Shown here in pieces: positions 1-11,722 of a stretch of DNA of 64,000 nucleotides. The DNA is from Legionella micdadei (GTDB lineage: Bacteria; Pseudomonadota; Gammaproteobacteria; Legionellales; Legionellaceae): assembly GCF_000953635.1 (NCBI RefSeq), contig NZ_LN614830.1, positions 425,001 to 489,000 on the forward strand, in the 5' to 3' direction. The position numbers and the translations under genes were made by a program. The notes under the pieces were generated by a model. The model saw only the letters and a program-made list of their open reading frames with translations, made no database searches and had not been told where the DNA came from. Each line of letters begins with the position of its first letter. Within the stretch, counting starts at the first letter, position 1.

Positions 1-1909
<1,909 letters not shown>

Positions 1910-2066
1910 ATAACCTGAACTGCCTTTAGGTTATGAGTGAAGAAGCAAGGCAATATTGAATGACAGGGCAATGTAAATTGCTCAGACAAATGAATACAGA
2001 GTTTGTGTTAACCTCTATCCACTTTACCAAGCTGATTGGTTAATAGCCCAATCGGTAAACCAGGTT

Positions 2067-2184
2067 TCCTGGCGACTATAGCGGTTTGGAACCACCTGAT
2101 CCCATCTCGAACTCAGAAGTGAAACATACCTGCGCCAATGATAGTGTGGGGCTTCCCCATGTGAAAGTAGGTCATCGCCAGGGT
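2067..2184 (+). rRNA. rrf: 5S ribosomal RNA
   Basis: A complete 5S gene lies about 160 bases after the 23S. Its terminal helix is formed by 2068-2075 and 2175-2182, and the conserved loop containing CGAACTCAGAAGTGAAAC is present near 2107-2124. The exact ends are uncertain by two or three bases. It is co-oriented with the 23S and the tRNA-tuf cluster downstream. Confidence 0.95.
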
Positions 2185-2198
2185 TTTATTCCATCTCA

Positions 2199-2275
2199 TC
2201 CCGAGTACCGCATGGGACCTCCTGATTAATAGCAATGGCTTTGTCAGAGAGAGTCGAGTACAAGCATGCTCGGGA
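2199..2275 (+). repeat. Long-range inverted repeat after 5S rRNA
   Basis: TCCCGAG at 2199-2205 is complementary to CTCGGGA at 2269-2275; with one mismatch the pairing extends to ten bases. The arms enclose about 63 bases. No U-tract follows on the + strand, so this does not look like an ordinary intrinsic terminator. It could be a processing helix of the rRNA precursor or chance. I see no gene in the 180-base gap between 5S and the first tRNA. Confidence 0.3.
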
Positions 2276-2363
2276 CGATATAAAAAAAGAGATACAATGA
2301 GTTAGTGCTTGCTCAAAGACTCCAGTAGACAATTAGTAAAGCACAAATGAGTAAATAGAATTT

Positions 2364-2439
<76 letters not shown>

Positions 2440-2507
2440 TCTAGATGCTAGTCCATCACTAAGCTATTGACTTTAAGCATACCATGAAAGAAAATGGCGT
2501 TCTTTTG

Positions 2508-2592
<85 letters not shown>

Positions 2593-2620
2593 GTACTATG
2601 CATAAGATGTAGTTACATAA

Positions 2621-2694
2621 GCGGGTGTAGTTCAATGGTAGAACTTCAGCCTTCCAAGCTGATAGCGTGGGTTCGATTCCCATCACCCGCTCCA
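2621..2694 (+). tRNA. glyT: tRNA-Gly (anticodon TCC)
   Basis: This is a 74-base cloverleaf with acceptor stem GCGGGTG/CACCCGC, anticodon TCC in the loop CTTCCAA, and an encoded CCA. It is third in the tRNA group. Confidence 0.97.
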
Positions 2695-2746
2695 AGTTTG
2701 TATAGAAACGGACTGTGGAAATATGGGATGACGGTCTTAGGTTAAG

Positions 2747-2822
<76 letters not shown>

Positions 2823-2858
2823 TACAGTTAGCAACTTTTGAAATGGGGGAAACTTCCG

Positions 2859-4049
2859 ATGGCAAAGGAGAAATTTGAGCGAAAGAAGCCACACGTTAAT
2901 GTGGGCACGATTGGTCACGTGGATCATGGGAAGACGACGTTAACAGCCGCGATTACGACGATAATGGCGAAGAAGTACGGTGGTATAGCGAAAGCTTATG
3001 ATCAGATTGATGCTGCGCCAGAAGAAAGAGAGCGCGGGATTACGATATCGACAGCTCACGTTGAGTATGAATCAGCGAATCGTCACTATGCACACGTTGA
3101 TTGCCCAGGCCATGCGGATTACGTAAAGAACATGATCACTGGTGCGGCTCAGATGGACGGAGCGATATTAGTAGTATCAGCAGCGGATGGCCCAATGCCT
3201 CAAACGAGAGAGCACATACTCTTATCCCGGCAAGTAGGTGTTCCCTATATAGTAGTGTTCTTAAACAAAGCTGACATGGTGGATGATGCGGAGTTATTAG
3301 AATTAGTTGAAATGGAAGTACGCGATTTGTTGAGCAGCTATGAATTTCCAGGAGATGAGATCCCGATTGTAGTTGGTTCAGCATTAAAAGCATTGGAAGG
3401 CGATACGAGTGATATAGGTGTACCAGCGATTGAGAAGTTAGTTGAGACGATGGATTCTTATATACCTGAGCCGGTAAGAAACATCGATAAAAGTTTCTTG
3501 TTACCGATCGAAGACGTGTTCTCAATATCTGGACGAGGAACAGTAGTAACAGGACGTATCGAAAGCGGGATCATCAAAGTTGGTGAGGAAGTCGAGATTG
3601 TTGGTATACGTGACACTCAAAAGACGACATGCACAGGCGTTGAAATGTTCCGTAAATTACTTGACGAAGGTCGAGCTGGAGACAACGTTGGTATATTGCT
3701 ACGTGGTACGAAGCGGGATGAAGTTGAACGCGGACAAGTATTAGCTAAGCCGGGAAGCATTAAACCGCATACTAAATTTGAAGCTGAAGTGTATGTGTTG
3801 TCAAAAGATGAAGGTGGACGTCATACCCCATTCTTTAACGGATATCGGCCTCAATTTTACTTCAGGACCACAGACGTAACTGGTTCTTGTGATTTACCTG
3901 AGGGTATAGAAATGGTAATGCCAGGTGATAACGTCAAGCTGATTGTTAGCTTACACTCACCGATTGCTATGGACGAAGGTTTGCGTTTTGCAATCCGCGA
4001 AGGTGGCCGCACCGTTGGTGCTGGTGTTGTAGCTAAGATCATTGAGTAA
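2859..4049 (+). CDS. tufB: Elongation factor Tu, first copy
   Basis: EF-Tu is the GTPase that delivers aminoacyl-tRNA to the ribosomal A site. The 396-residue protein carries GHVDHGKT (residues 19-26), DCPGH (81-85) and NKAD (136-139), followed by the two beta-barrel domains. The start at 2859 is chosen because [10 protein letters not shown] is the family N-terminus and GGGGGA lies upstream; a longer frame from 2838 would add seven unrelated residues. It follows the Thr-Tyr-Gly-Thr tRNAs as in E. coli tufB. By eye the protein is identical to the copy at 19138, and the two genes differ at only about ten synonymous positions. Confidence 0.98.
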   Translation: MAKEKFERKKPHVNVGTIGHVDHGKTTLTAAITTIMAKKYGGIAKAYDQIDAAPEERERGITISTAHVEYESANRHYAHVDCPGHADYVKNMITGAAQMDGAILVVSAADGPMPQTREHILLSRQVGVPYIVVFLNKADMVDDAELLELVEMEVRDLLSSYEFPGDEIPIVVGSALKALEGDTSDIGVPAIEKLVETMDSYIPEPVRNIDKSFLLPIEDVFSISGRGTVVTGRIESGIIKVGEEVEIVGIRDTQKTTCTGVEMFRKLLDEGRAGDNVGILLRGTKRDEVERGQVLAKPGSIKPHTKFEAEVYVLSKDEGGRHTPFFNGYRPQFYFRTTDVTGSCDLPEGIEMVMPGDNVKLIVSLHSPIAMDEGLRFAIREGGRTVGAGVVAKIIE

Positions 4050-4094
4050 TTGATCAAAAGGTGTGGAGTTCATCGCTTCACACCAAAGTATGTT

Positions 4095-4170
4095 AGGCCA
4101 GTAGCTCAATTGGCAGAGCGGCGGTCTCCAAAACCGCAGGTTGGGGGTTCGATTCCCTCCTGGCCTGCCA
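4095..4170 (+). tRNA. trpT: tRNA-Trp (anticodon CCA)
   Basis: This is a 76-base cloverleaf with acceptor stem AGGCCAG/CTGGCCT, anticodon loop TCTCCAAAA giving CCA, and an encoded CCA end. It sits alone between tuf and secE, a placement seen in other proteobacteria; E. coli instead has its tRNA-Trp in an rRNA operon. Confidence 0.97.
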
Positions 4171-4184
4171 ACTACTAGATAATT

Positions 4185-4556
4185 ATGAAGAATTCAAATA
4201 ATTCCAAAATGAACTTTAAAGATATCTCACTGTGGATTGGTATAGCACTAGTCACAGTTTTAGCTTTTTTGGGAACTTACTACTATAATTTCACAGGCCC
4301 TATTAAAGCTCTTATCTGGATAGGTTGGTTTGTTTTAACTGCACTACAAGGTTTTTTTACTACTCAAGGAAGACAAGTTTTTGAGTTTGCAAAGGAAGCG
4401 AAAATTGAATTGCAAAAGGTTGTCTGGCCGACGCGCCAGGAAACTATTCAAACCACATCGATTGTGATGGCTATGGTCGCGATCACCGGATTTATTCTCT
4501 GGGGAATTGACTCAGGAATGATGTGGATAATCGCTAAATTAACACGTTTGGGTTGA
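4185..4556 (+). CDS. secE: Protein translocase subunit SecE
   Basis: SecE is a small inner-membrane subunit that clamps SecY in the SecYEG translocon. The 123-residue protein has three hydrophobic segments (about 16-33, 42-58 and 93-115), like the three-helix gammaproteobacterial form. The conserved SecE signature lies just before the last helix: a basic amphipathic stretch around [16 protein letters not shown] (about residues 71-86). It starts 14 bases after tRNA-Trp and ends 7 bases before nusG, the usual secE-nusG pairing. Confidence 0.95.
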   Translation: MKNSNNSKMNFKDISLWIGIALVTVLAFLGTYYYNFTGPIKALIWIGWFVLTALQGFFTTQGRQVFEFAKEAKIELQKVVWPTRQETIQTTSIVMAMVAITGFILWGIDSGMMWIIAKLTRLG

Positions 4557-4563
4557 TATTACG

Positions 4564-5109
4564 GTGGAAGAACAGAAAACTAAACAATGGTACGTTGTTC
4601 ATGCATATTCAGGCTATGAAAACTTCGTTATGCGTGAAATTAAGTCACGTTCGGAGCACCAACACTTAGAGCACAAAATTGGTGAGGTAGTTGTTCCATC
4701 TGAAGAAGTTGTTGAAATGCGTGCTGGACAGAAAAGAAAAAGCACCAGGAAATTCTTTCCTGGATATGTGCTTGTGAACATGGTGATGGATGACGAAACA
4801 TGGCACATGATACGAGCAATCCCGCGGGTGCTTGGTTTTATTGGTGGCACAAGCCAAACACCTACGCCAATTTCTGATAAAGAAGCACGAGCGATCCTAC
4901 AACGCGTTGAAGATGGAGTTACTAAACCCAAACCCAAAATCCTGTTTGAACCGGGCGAAGTGGTTCGTGTTAAGGATGGTCCGTTTATTGACTTCAATGG
5001 TGTTGTAGAAGAAGTAAATTACGAAAAGAATAGACTTAGAGTGGCAGTGCTCATATTCGGCCGCTCAACTCCTGTTGAACTCGAGTTTAGTCAAGTAGAA
5101 AAAACTTAA
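4564..5109 (+). CDS. nusG: Transcription termination/antitermination factor NusG
   Basis: NusG binds RNA polymerase to suppress pausing and links it to Rho or ribosomal S10. The 181-residue protein has the N-terminal NGN domain beginning [13 protein letters not shown] and a C-terminal KOW domain with the [14 protein letters not shown] motif (about residues 127-140). The start is GTG at 4564, seven bases after secE. Length matches the E. coli protein. The secE-nusG-rplKAJL-rpoBC order is standard. Confidence 0.97.
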   Translation: MEEQKTKQWYVVHAYSGYENFVMREIKSRSEHQHLEHKIGEVVVPSEEVVEMRAGQKRKSTRKFFPGYVLVNMVMDDETWHMIRAIPRVLGFIGGTSQTPTPISDKEARAILQRVEDGVTKPKPKILFEPGEVVRVKDGPFIDFNGVVEEVNYEKNRLRVAVLIFGRSTPVELEFSQVEKT

Positions 5110-5212
5110 TGTTTTTGTTTGTGTGTAACCCAGGGGAGCTTAAGTAATCCTTGTGCACATCTTTACGATATGCCAAATGGTGAAAGAGCGATATAACCCA
5201 TAAGGAGTAATT
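5110..5212 (+). promoter_or_regulatory. rplK leader, possible L1-binding region
   Basis: This 103-base gap precedes rplK. In enterobacteria the L11-L1 mRNA leader holds the site where free L1 represses translation. A GGGGAGC segment is visible near 5133-5139, but I could not fold a convincing L1-site mimic or identify a good promoter by eye. The assignment rests mainly on position. Confidence 0.3.
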
Positions 5213-5647
5213 ATGGCTAAAAAAGTAGAAGCATACATAAAGCTACAAATTCCAGCTGGAAAAGCTAATCCAAGTCCACCTGTGGGGCCTGCATTGGGTC
5301 AGCGTGGTGTAAATATTATGGAGTTTTGTAAAGCTTTTAACGCTGCAACTCAAAATTTAGAACCAGGCTTAGCTACACCAGTTGTTATAACTGTGTATTC
5401 TGACCGCAGCTTCACGTTTATTACTAAAACACCTCCGGCTTCTGTGTTGCTTAAAAAGGCAGCAGGCATCCAAAGTGGCAGCGGTAATCCTAACACTAAG
5501 AAAGTGGCTAAACTGAACCGAGCTCAGCTTGAAGAAATTGCCAAAATTAAAGAACCCGATCTTACAGCAGCCGATATGGCAGCAGCAGTTCGTACAATCG
5601 CAGGAACTGCACGGAGTATGGGTATCGATGTTGAAGGTTTGGAGTAA
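5213..5647 (+). CDS. rplK: Large-subunit ribosomal protein L11
   Basis: L11 forms the GTPase-associated centre with 23S rRNA and contacts elongation factors. The 144-residue protein begins [31 protein letters not shown], which carries the proline-rich linker typical of L11, and ends with the rRNA-binding domain. TAAGGAG precedes the ATG. It is nine bases upstream of rplA, so the L11-L1 pair is intact. Confidence 0.98.
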   Translation: MAKKVEAYIKLQIPAGKANPSPPVGPALGQRGVNIMEFCKAFNAATQNLEPGLATPVVITVYSDRSFTFITKTPPASVLLKKAAGIQSGSGNPNTKKVAKLNRAQLEEIAKIKEPDLTAADMAAAVRTIAGTARSMGIDVEGLE

Positions 5648-5656
5648 GGGGTTACT

Positions 5657-6352
5657 ATGGCTAAGTTAAGCAAAAAACAACAGAAAATTCGTGAAAAGAT
5701 TAAGCCCAATCACTTGTACAGTGCTACAGAAGCGATTGCTATCCTAAAAGAATTTGCTAGTAGTAAGTTTAAGGAAAGTATTGATATAAGCGTTAATTTA
5801 GGCGTAGATCCACGTAAATCTGATCAGGTAGTTCGAACTTCTACTAACCTGCCTAAGGGAACAGGAAAAACTGTTCGCGTCGCGGTTTTCGCACAAGGTG
5901 AGAATGCAACTAAGGCAAAAAATGCGGGTGCAGATATCGTTGGTTTTGAAGATCTTGCTGAACAAATCAAAGCAGGTGAGATGAACTTCGATGTTGTAAT
6001 TGCTACTCCCGATGCGATGCGTATAGTGGGTCAACTAGGTCAGATTTTGGGGCCGCGAGGCTTAATGCCTAACCCTAAAGTAGGCACTGTAACAACAAAT
6101 GTTGAAGCAGCAATATCGGATGCCAAATCAGGCCAAGTTCGATATAGAACAGATAAAAACGGTATTATTCACTGCTCAGTTGGTAAGATCGATTTTTCAG
6201 CTGAAGATCTAATTGAAAATATTACTGCATTAATGATAGATCTGAAGAAAGCAAAACCAGCTTCCGCCAAGGGTGTTTATTTCAAGAAAATATCACTTTC
6301 ATCCACAATGGGGCCTGGATTGCCTATTGATATTGCTACAATACCTGTGTAA
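5657..6352 (+). CDS. rplA: Large-subunit ribosomal protein L1
   Basis: L1 forms the mobile L1 stalk and, in relatives, represses its own L11-L1 mRNA. The 231-residue length is normal. The conserved segment [13 protein letters not shown] lies near residues 131-143, and the two-domain rRNA-binding fold is evident. It is co-transcribed with rplK. An unrelated open frame overlaps its end and is spurious. Confidence 0.98.
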   Translation: MAKLSKKQQKIREKIKPNHLYSATEAIAILKEFASSKFKESIDISVNLGVDPRKSDQVVRTSTNLPKGTGKTVRVAVFAQGENATKAKNAGADIVGFEDLAEQIKAGEMNFDVVIATPDAMRIVGQLGQILGPRGLMPNPKVGTVTTNVEAAISDAKSGQVRYRTDKNGIIHCSVGKIDFSAEDLIENITALMIDLKKAKPASAKGVYFKKISLSSTMGPGLPIDIATIPV

Positions 6353-6374
6353 TATATATCGCCCTTTAAATCGC

Positions 6375-6485
6375 TTTCACGGCATAGACTTGGTTCGATG
6401 CCGTCGAAGACCGCAGGTGCTTAAAAGCTTAATACCCTGCGCAGACGGTGAACCGGCTCCGGGATCTCTCAGAGGCGGCACCATA
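6375..6485 (+). promoter_or_regulatory. L10 leader (L10-L12 autoregulatory mRNA element)
   Basis: The 177-base gap before rplJ carries the conserved L10 leader. The segments GTCGAAGACCGCAGG (6403-6417) and CCCTGCGCAGACGGTGA (6434-6450) closely match the E. coli leader core, where the L10(L12)4 complex binds a kinked helix and represses translation of rplJ and rplL. The apical arm is AGACCGCAGG...CCTGCGCAGAC with a short loop between. An outer helix is suggested by ACGGCAT (6379-6385) and ATGCCGT (6399-6405). Confidence 0.85.
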
Positions 6486-6529
6486 ACTGTCAAATCCCTA
6501 GGATTTGCACAACTAAGGAGGTCAGTAAC

Positions 6530-7048
6530 GTGACGTTAACTTTAGCTGCAAAAAAAGCCGTTGTTGAAGAAGTAACTGCGGTTGCTTCTAAGGCTATTTC
6601 GGCAGTCGTTGCTGATTATCGTGGCTTAACGGTAAATCAAATGACTCAGCTACGCAGTGCTGCACGCAAATCAGGTGTGTACTTAAGAGTAGTGCCAAAT
6701 ACGCTTACCCGTAGGGCATTCGAAGGCACTGACTTTGCCTGCTTAAGCGATAAGCTTGTTGGTCCTTTATTCATTGCTCTATCAATGGATGCTCCCAGCG
6801 ATGCGGCAAGGATGTTAAAGGAATATGTTAAGACATTTGATAAGCTTGAAATCAAAGCATTAGCCGTTGGTGGAAAAACTTACGAAGCGAATCAGCTCGA
6901 AGCGATCGCCAGCTTGCCAACTCGTGATGAAGCATTGGCTAAATTGATGTTTGTGATGAAAGCGCCCATTGAGAAATTTGTTCGTACTCTTGCGGAACCT
7001 CATGCCAAATTGGTCAGAACGGTTGCTGCAATTAAGGACAAAAAGTAA
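6530..7048 (+). CDS. rplJ: Large-subunit ribosomal protein L10
   Basis: L10 anchors the L12 dimers to the ribosome and acts as translational repressor of this operon. The 172-residue protein starts with GTG at 6530, eight bases after a strong AAGGAGGT ribosome-binding site. The N-terminal rRNA-binding domain (TLAAKKAVVEEV, later VADYRGLTVNQMTQLR) aligns with E. coli L10, and the C-terminal helix that binds L12 is present. rplL follows 47 bases later. Confidence 0.97.
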   Translation: MTLTLAAKKAVVEEVTAVASKAISAVVADYRGLTVNQMTQLRSAARKSGVYLRVVPNTLTRRAFEGTDFACLSDKLVGPLFIALSMDAPSDAARMLKEYVKTFDKLEIKALAVGGKTYEANQLEAIASLPTRDEALAKLMFVMKAPIEKFVRTLAEPHAKLVRTVAAIKDKK

Positions 7049-7095
7049 CAGACGCCGCATAATCTTAATTTTAATTTTTAATCTAGGAGCTAGAA

Positions 7096-7476
7096 ATGGC
7101 TGTATCTAAAAATGAGATCCTCGAGACGATTGCTAACATGACTGTGATGGAAGTGGTAGAACTAATCGAAGCGATGGAAGAAAAATTCAACGTATCAGCT
7201 GCTGCCGCCGCTGTCGCTGTAGCTGCACCTGCAGCTGGTGGCGCTGCCGCTGCTGCAGAAGAAAAAACTGAATTCGATGTAGTAATGACAAGCTTTGGTT
7301 CTAACAAAGTAGGCGTTATTAAGGCAATTCGCGAAATTACAGGTTTAGGCTTGAAAGAAGCTAAAGACTTGGTCGAAGGTGCTCCAGCAACTGTAAAAGA
7401 AGGTGTATCTAAAGACGAAGCCGCTGAAATGAAGAAGAAACTTGAAGAAGCCGGCGCTGCTGTCGAAGTTAAGTAA
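7096..7476 (+). CDS. rplL: Large-subunit ribosomal protein L7/L12
   Basis: L12 forms the stalk dimers that recruit translational GTPases. The 126-residue acidic protein has an N-terminal dimerisation helix (residues 1-34), an alanine-rich hinge (about 35-57), and the conserved C-terminal domain with [17 protein letters not shown] and [15 protein letters not shown] segments. It has its own ribosome-binding site (AGGAGC) as needed for higher expression than L10. Confidence 0.98.
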   Translation: MAVSKNEILETIANMTVMEVVELIEAMEEKFNVSAAAAAVAVAAPAAGGAAAAAEEKTEFDVVMTSFGSNKVGVIKAIREITGLGLKEAKDLVEGAPATVKEGVSKDEAAEMKKKLEEAGAAVEVK

Positions 7477-7498
7477 TACTGTTGTTGTGTATATAAAG

Positions 7499-7530
7499 AC
7501 CCAGCTCATGGTTACATGGCTGGGTTTGTG
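7499..7530 (+). terminator. Stem-loop between rplL and rpoB (attenuator or processing site)
   Basis: ACCCAGC (7499-7505) pairs with GCTGGGT (7519-7525) around a 13-base loop and is followed by TTGTGTGTTT. The tail is a weak U-tract, so partial termination or RNase processing fits better than full termination. E. coli has both an attenuator and an RNase III site in the same gap, which lowers rpoBC expression relative to L12. Confidence 0.6.
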
Positions 7531-7567
7531 TGTTTGATGTCATCAATAAATTTACAGAGGAATCACC

Positions 7568-10500
7568 ATGGCAATTGCAGAAGCTAAACCTCATCAATAC
7601 TCGCATGCTGAGAAAAAACGATTTCGCAAAAGCTTTGGTAAGCAAGCTGATATAATGGAGATCCCTAATCTGCTTGAAATCCAGCTAAAATCATACCGAG
7701 ATTTTTTACAAACTGATTCAAAAGAGGGCGAGCAACAAAAGACTGGCTTACATGCAGCTTTTTCGTCCGTGTTTCCAATCGAAAGTTTCTCTGGCAATGC
7801 TAGGCTTGAATATGTCAGTTATAAGCTAGGCGAGCCTGCTTTTGATGTCCGTGAGTGCAAATTACGCGGTTTAACTTATTCTGCACCTCTGCGTGTCAAA
7901 ATTAGACTAGTCGTTTTTGATAAAGACGCTGCTGGTGAACCCAAACCAATTAAAGACATTCGTGAGCAAGATGTGTTCATGGGTGAAATCCCACTGATGA
8001 CTGATGTGGGTACCTTTGTTATTAATGGTACCGAGCGCGTTGTTGTATCACAATTACACCGTTCTCCTGGCGTTATATTTGAGCATGATCGAGGAAAGAC
8101 ACATTCTTCCGGAAAACTCCTTTATTCTGCACGTATCATACCTTATCGTGGTTCATGGCTTGATTTCGAATTTGATCCTAAAGACTGTGTGTTTGTTCGT
8201 ATTGATCGCAGACGTAAGCTTCCAGTCAGCATCCTATTGCGTGCGCTGGGCTATGAAACAGAAGATATTCTTTCTGAATTTTTTGAAACAACGACTTGCC
8301 AATTAAGAAATGGTGAGTTCCACATTAATCTCATCCCATCCAGGTTACGTGGCGAAATCGCCTCTTTTGATATTATTGCCCCCGAAACTGGGGAACTTAT
8401 CGTTGAACAAGGACGAAGAATAACTGCTCGCCACATCAAATTAATGGAAAAGAGCAACATGCAAGATCTAGTTGTTCCGCATGATTATTTAGTTGGCAAG
8501 ATATTGGCAAAACATGTTGTCAATACCGAAACTGGCGAAGTCCTTGCGCAAGCAAATGACGAGGTAACTGCAGAGTTGCTTGATCAGCTGGCTGAGCATG
8601 GCATTCTAAGTTTTGATATGATTTATACCAATGATCTGGATCACGGATCATATATCTCCGACACAGTAAAAATCGACCCAACAACAAGCCAGCTAGAAGC
8701 ATTGGTGGAAATTTACCGTATGATGCGCCCTGGAGAACCACCTACTAAGGAAGCAGCGGAAGCATTATTTAAAAATCTATTTTTTGCCGAAGATCGTTAT
8801 GATCTGTCAGCTGTTGGAAGAATGAAATTTAATCGCCGGGTTGGACGTAAAGAGGATACCGGTCCAGGCACGTTAACGAAAGAAGATATTCTTGCTGTTA
8901 TCAAGACCCTAATTGATATCCGTAATGGAATTGGAATGGTTGATGACATCGACCATTTAGGTAATCGCCGTGTTCGATCAGTTGGTGAAATGGCTGAAAA
9001 CCAGTTTCGAGTCGGATTAGTCAGGGTTGAGCGCGCTGTTAAGGAACGTTTAAGTCTAGTAGAGTCCGAAAACTTGATGCCTCAAGATCTAATAAACGCT
9101 AAACCAGTTTCAGCTGCAGTGAAAGAGTTTTTCGGGTCCAGTCAGCTATCACAATTCATGGACCAAGTTAACCCACTATCCGGCGTCACTCACAAACGGC
9201 GCGTTTCTGCACTGGGCCCAGGCGGTTTAACTCGAGAGCGAGCGGGTTTTGAAGTGCGTGACGTGCATACTACCCATTATGGCCGTGTATGTCCTATTGA
9301 AACTCCTGAAGGGCCAAACATTGGGTTGATAAACTCACTATCTGTCTACGCGAGAACCAATGAATATGGATTCATTGAGACACCTTGTAGGAAAGTGATT
9401 GATGGTCGGGTAACGGATGATATCGAATATCTATCAGCCATTGAAGAAGTTGATCAGTATATCGCTCAGTCTAATGTGGCTGTTGATGAAAATGGCAAAA
9501 TTCTTGCTGATCTTGTTCCGTGCCGACATCAAAACGAGTTTTCGCTCACTACGCCAGACAAGATTAACTATATGGACGTATCGCCGAAGCAGATTGTCTC
9601 TGTTGCGGCATCTCTCATTCCATTCTTAGAGCATGATGATGCTAACCGTGCGTTGATGGGTTCAAACATGCAACGTCAAGCAGTGCCTACTTTGCGATCT
9701 GAAAAGCCTTTAGTTGGAACAGGTATGGAGCGAACTGTAGCTTCCGATTCTGGGGTTTCTGTCGTGGCAAGGCGAGGTGGTGTCATTGATCTAGTAGATG
9801 CTTCTCGTATTGTTGTTCGCGTGAACGATGATGAGACAACAGCCGGGGAAACTGGGGTTGATATCTATAACCTAACAAAATACTTCCGCTCGAACCAAGA
9901 TACGTGTATCAACCAAAGGCCAATAGTTTCCAAAGGAGATCGCATCCAGCGTGGCGACATTCTTGCGGATGGTCCTTGTACAGACATGGGAGAATTAGCG
10001 TTAGGTCAAAACCTACTCGTTGCATTCATGCCTTGGAATGGTTACAACTTTGAGGATTCTATTCTTATCTCTGAACGAATTGTGCAGGAAGATAGATTCA
10101 CTACCATCCACATTGAAGAGCTGACTTGTATCGCAAGGGACACAAAACTAGGTACAGAGGAAATAACTGCGGATATCCCCAATGTTGGCGAAGCAGCTTT
10201 AGCAAATTTAGATGAATCAGGTGTTGTTTATATCGGTGCTGAAGTAAGCGCTGGTGACATTCTGGTTGGTAAAGTTACACCAAAGGGAGAAACACAGCTT
10301 ACACCAGAAGAGAAATTGTTGAGAGCAATTTTCGGTGAGAAAGCATCAGATGTTAAAGATTCGTCTTTACGTGTGCCTTCAGGAATGAATGGTACGGTCA
10401 TCGATGTGCAAGTGTTTACTCGTGATGGATTAGAGAAGGATGAACGAGCTAAGAGTATTGAGGAAGAACATCTTGCACGTGTACGAAAGGACTTAATTGA

Positions 10501-11677
10501 TGAACGCCGTATTCGTGAGGAAGATATTTACCATCGTCTACATAATCTTCTCTTAAATAAAGCAGCAACAGGTGGCCCTAACAATATTAAGCCTGGTTCC
10601 AAGATTACTGCTGAATATTTAGAAAAGGTAAATAGAGAGAAATGGTTCGATATCCATGTAGATGACGATCAGGTAAGCCAGCAGGTGGAGCAGTTGTCCA
10701 AGCAATTAGAGCTGATGGGCAAGGAAATGGAGAAACGCTTTAATGATAGTCGTAAGAAGATCATTCAAGGTGACGATCTAGCGCCTGGTGTATTGAAAAT
10801 CGTTAAGGTTTACCTTGCTGTCAAGCGCAGAATTCAACCTGGCGATAAAATGGCAGGTCGGCATGGAAACAAGGGGGTAATTTCAATTGTTGTGCCGGTT
10901 GAAGATATGCCTTATATGGAAGATGGTACGGCAGTTGACATAGTACTAAACCCACTTGGTGTACCTTCACGGATGAATATCGGACAAGTGTTGGAAACAC
11001 ATCTTGGTTTAGCTGCAAAAGGATTAGGTCAACGGATAACCGATCTTCTTGACAATCAGCGCCAAGTAACAGAAATAAGAGAATTTCTGAAAAAGATCTA
11101 TAATCATGACGATCAAGAGCGGGTAAATCTGGATACTCTTGATGACGAAGAACTGCTAGTTTTAGCTAATAATCTGCGGGACGGGGTTCCAATGGCAACT
11201 CCAGTCTTTGATGGTGCTAGCGAAGCAGAAATTAAGTCCATGTTAGAGTTAGCTGGCATGAGATCTGATGGTAAGACCACACTATATGACGGCCGAACTG
11301 GTAAACAATTCGATAATCCGGTAACTGTAGGGTATATGTATATGCTCAAACTTAACCATTTGGTTGACGATAAGATGCATGCACGCTCTACTGGTTCCTA
11401 CAGTTTGGTTACTCAACAACCACTTGGCGGTAAGGCGCAGTTTGGTGGTCAACGCTTCGGGGAAATGGAAGTGTGGGCTCTCGAAGCTTATGGTGCTGCC
11501 TATACGTTGCAAGAAATGTTAACCGTTAAATCAGATGATGTCGGAGGACGAACAAAGATATATAAAAATATCGTTGATGGAGATCATCGTATGGATCCGG
11601 GTATGCCAGAGTCTTTCAATGTATTGTTGAAGGAGATAAGGGCATTAGGTATTGATATCGAACTGGAACATGACTAA
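7568..11677 (+). CDS. rpoB: DNA-directed RNA polymerase subunit beta
   Basis: The beta subunit builds half of the polymerase active-site cleft. The 1369-residue length fits gammaproteobacteria. The rifampicin-binding segment around [16 protein letters not shown] and [13 protein letters not shown] keeps the Asp, His and Ser corresponding to E. coli 516, 526 and 531, so a sensitive genotype is expected. Near the C-terminus are the catalytic-cleft motif [13 protein letters not shown] and the conserved [25 protein letters not shown] end. AGAGGAATCACC precedes the ATG. rpoC follows after 45 bases. Confidence 0.98.
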   Translation: MAIAEAKPHQYSHAEKKRFRKSFGKQADIMEIPNLLEIQLKSYRDFLQTDSKEGEQQKTGLHAAFSSVFPIESFSGNARLEYVSYKLGEPAFDVRECKLRGLTYSAPLRVKIRLVVFDKDAAGEPKPIKDIREQDVFMGEIPLMTDVGTFVINGTERVVVSQLHRSPGVIFEHDRGKTHSSGKLLYSARIIPYRGSWLDFEFDPKDCVFVRIDRRRKLPVSILLRALGYETEDILSEFFETTTCQLRNGEFHINLIPSRLRGEIASFDIIAPETGELIVEQGRRITARHIKLMEKSNMQDLVVPHDYLVGKILAKHVVNTETGEVLAQANDEVTAELLDQLAEHGILSFDMIYTNDLDHGSYISDTVKIDPTTSQLEALVEIYRMMRPGEPPTKEAAEALFKNLFFAEDRYDLSAVGRMKFNRRVGRKEDTGPGTLTKEDILAVIKTLIDIRNGIGMVDDIDHLGNRRVRSVGEMAENQFRVGLVRVERAVKERLSLVESENLMPQDLINAKPVSAAVKEFFGSSQLSQFMDQVNPLSGVTHKRRVSALGPGGLTRERAGFEVRDVHTTHYGRVCPIETPEGPNIGLINSLSVYARTNEYGFIETPCRKVIDGRVTDDIEYLSAIEEVDQYIAQSNVAVDENGKILADLVPCRHQNEFSLTTPDKINYMDVSPKQIVSVAASLIPFLEHDDANRALMGSNMQRQAVPTLRSEKPLVGTGMERTVASDSGVSVVARRGGVIDLVDASRIVVRVNDDETTAGETGVDIYNLTKYFRSNQDTCINQRPIVSKGDRIQRGDILADGPCTDMGELALGQNLLVAFMPWNGYNFEDSILISERIVQEDRFTTIHIEELTCIARDTKLGTEEITADIPNVGEAALANLDESGVVYIGAEVSAGDILVGKVTPKGETQLTPEEKLLRAIFGEKASDVKDSSLRVPSGMNGTVIDVQVFTRDGLEKDERAKSIEEEHLARVRKDLIDERRIREEDIYHRLHNLLLNKAATGGPNNIKPGSKITAEYLEKVNREKWFDIHVDDDQVSQQVEQLSKQLELMGKEMEKRFNDSRKKIIQGDDLAPGVLKIVKVYLAVKRRIQPGDKMAGRHGNKGVISIVVPVEDMPYMEDGTAVDIVLNPLGVPSRMNIGQVLETHLGLAAKGLGQRITDLLDNQRQVTEIREFLKKIYNHDDQERVNLDTLDDEELLVLANNLRDGVPMATPVFDGASEAEIKSMLELAGMRSDGKTTLYDGRTGKQFDNPVTVGYMYMLKLNHLVDDKMHARSTGSYSLVTQQPLGGKAQFGGQRFGEMEVWALEAYGAAYTLQEMLTVKSDDVGGRTKIYKNIVDGDHRMDPGMPESFNVLLKEIRALGIDIELEHD

Positions 11678-11722
11678 ACGTTCATCGATTAATTTTCTGA
11701 CTAATTTTTTGGAGGCATAGAC

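Noticed and set aside
2199..2275. Imperfect direct repeat (CGAGTAC...GCATG...GGGAC) near both arms of the inverted repeat after 5S
   Set aside because: Too short and degenerate to call a duplication or attachment site, and no integrase or mobile gene is nearby.
6273..6533. 86-codon frame overlapping the end of rplA and the L10 leader
   Set aside because: The conserved leader RNA explains the region; the frame has no family resemblance.
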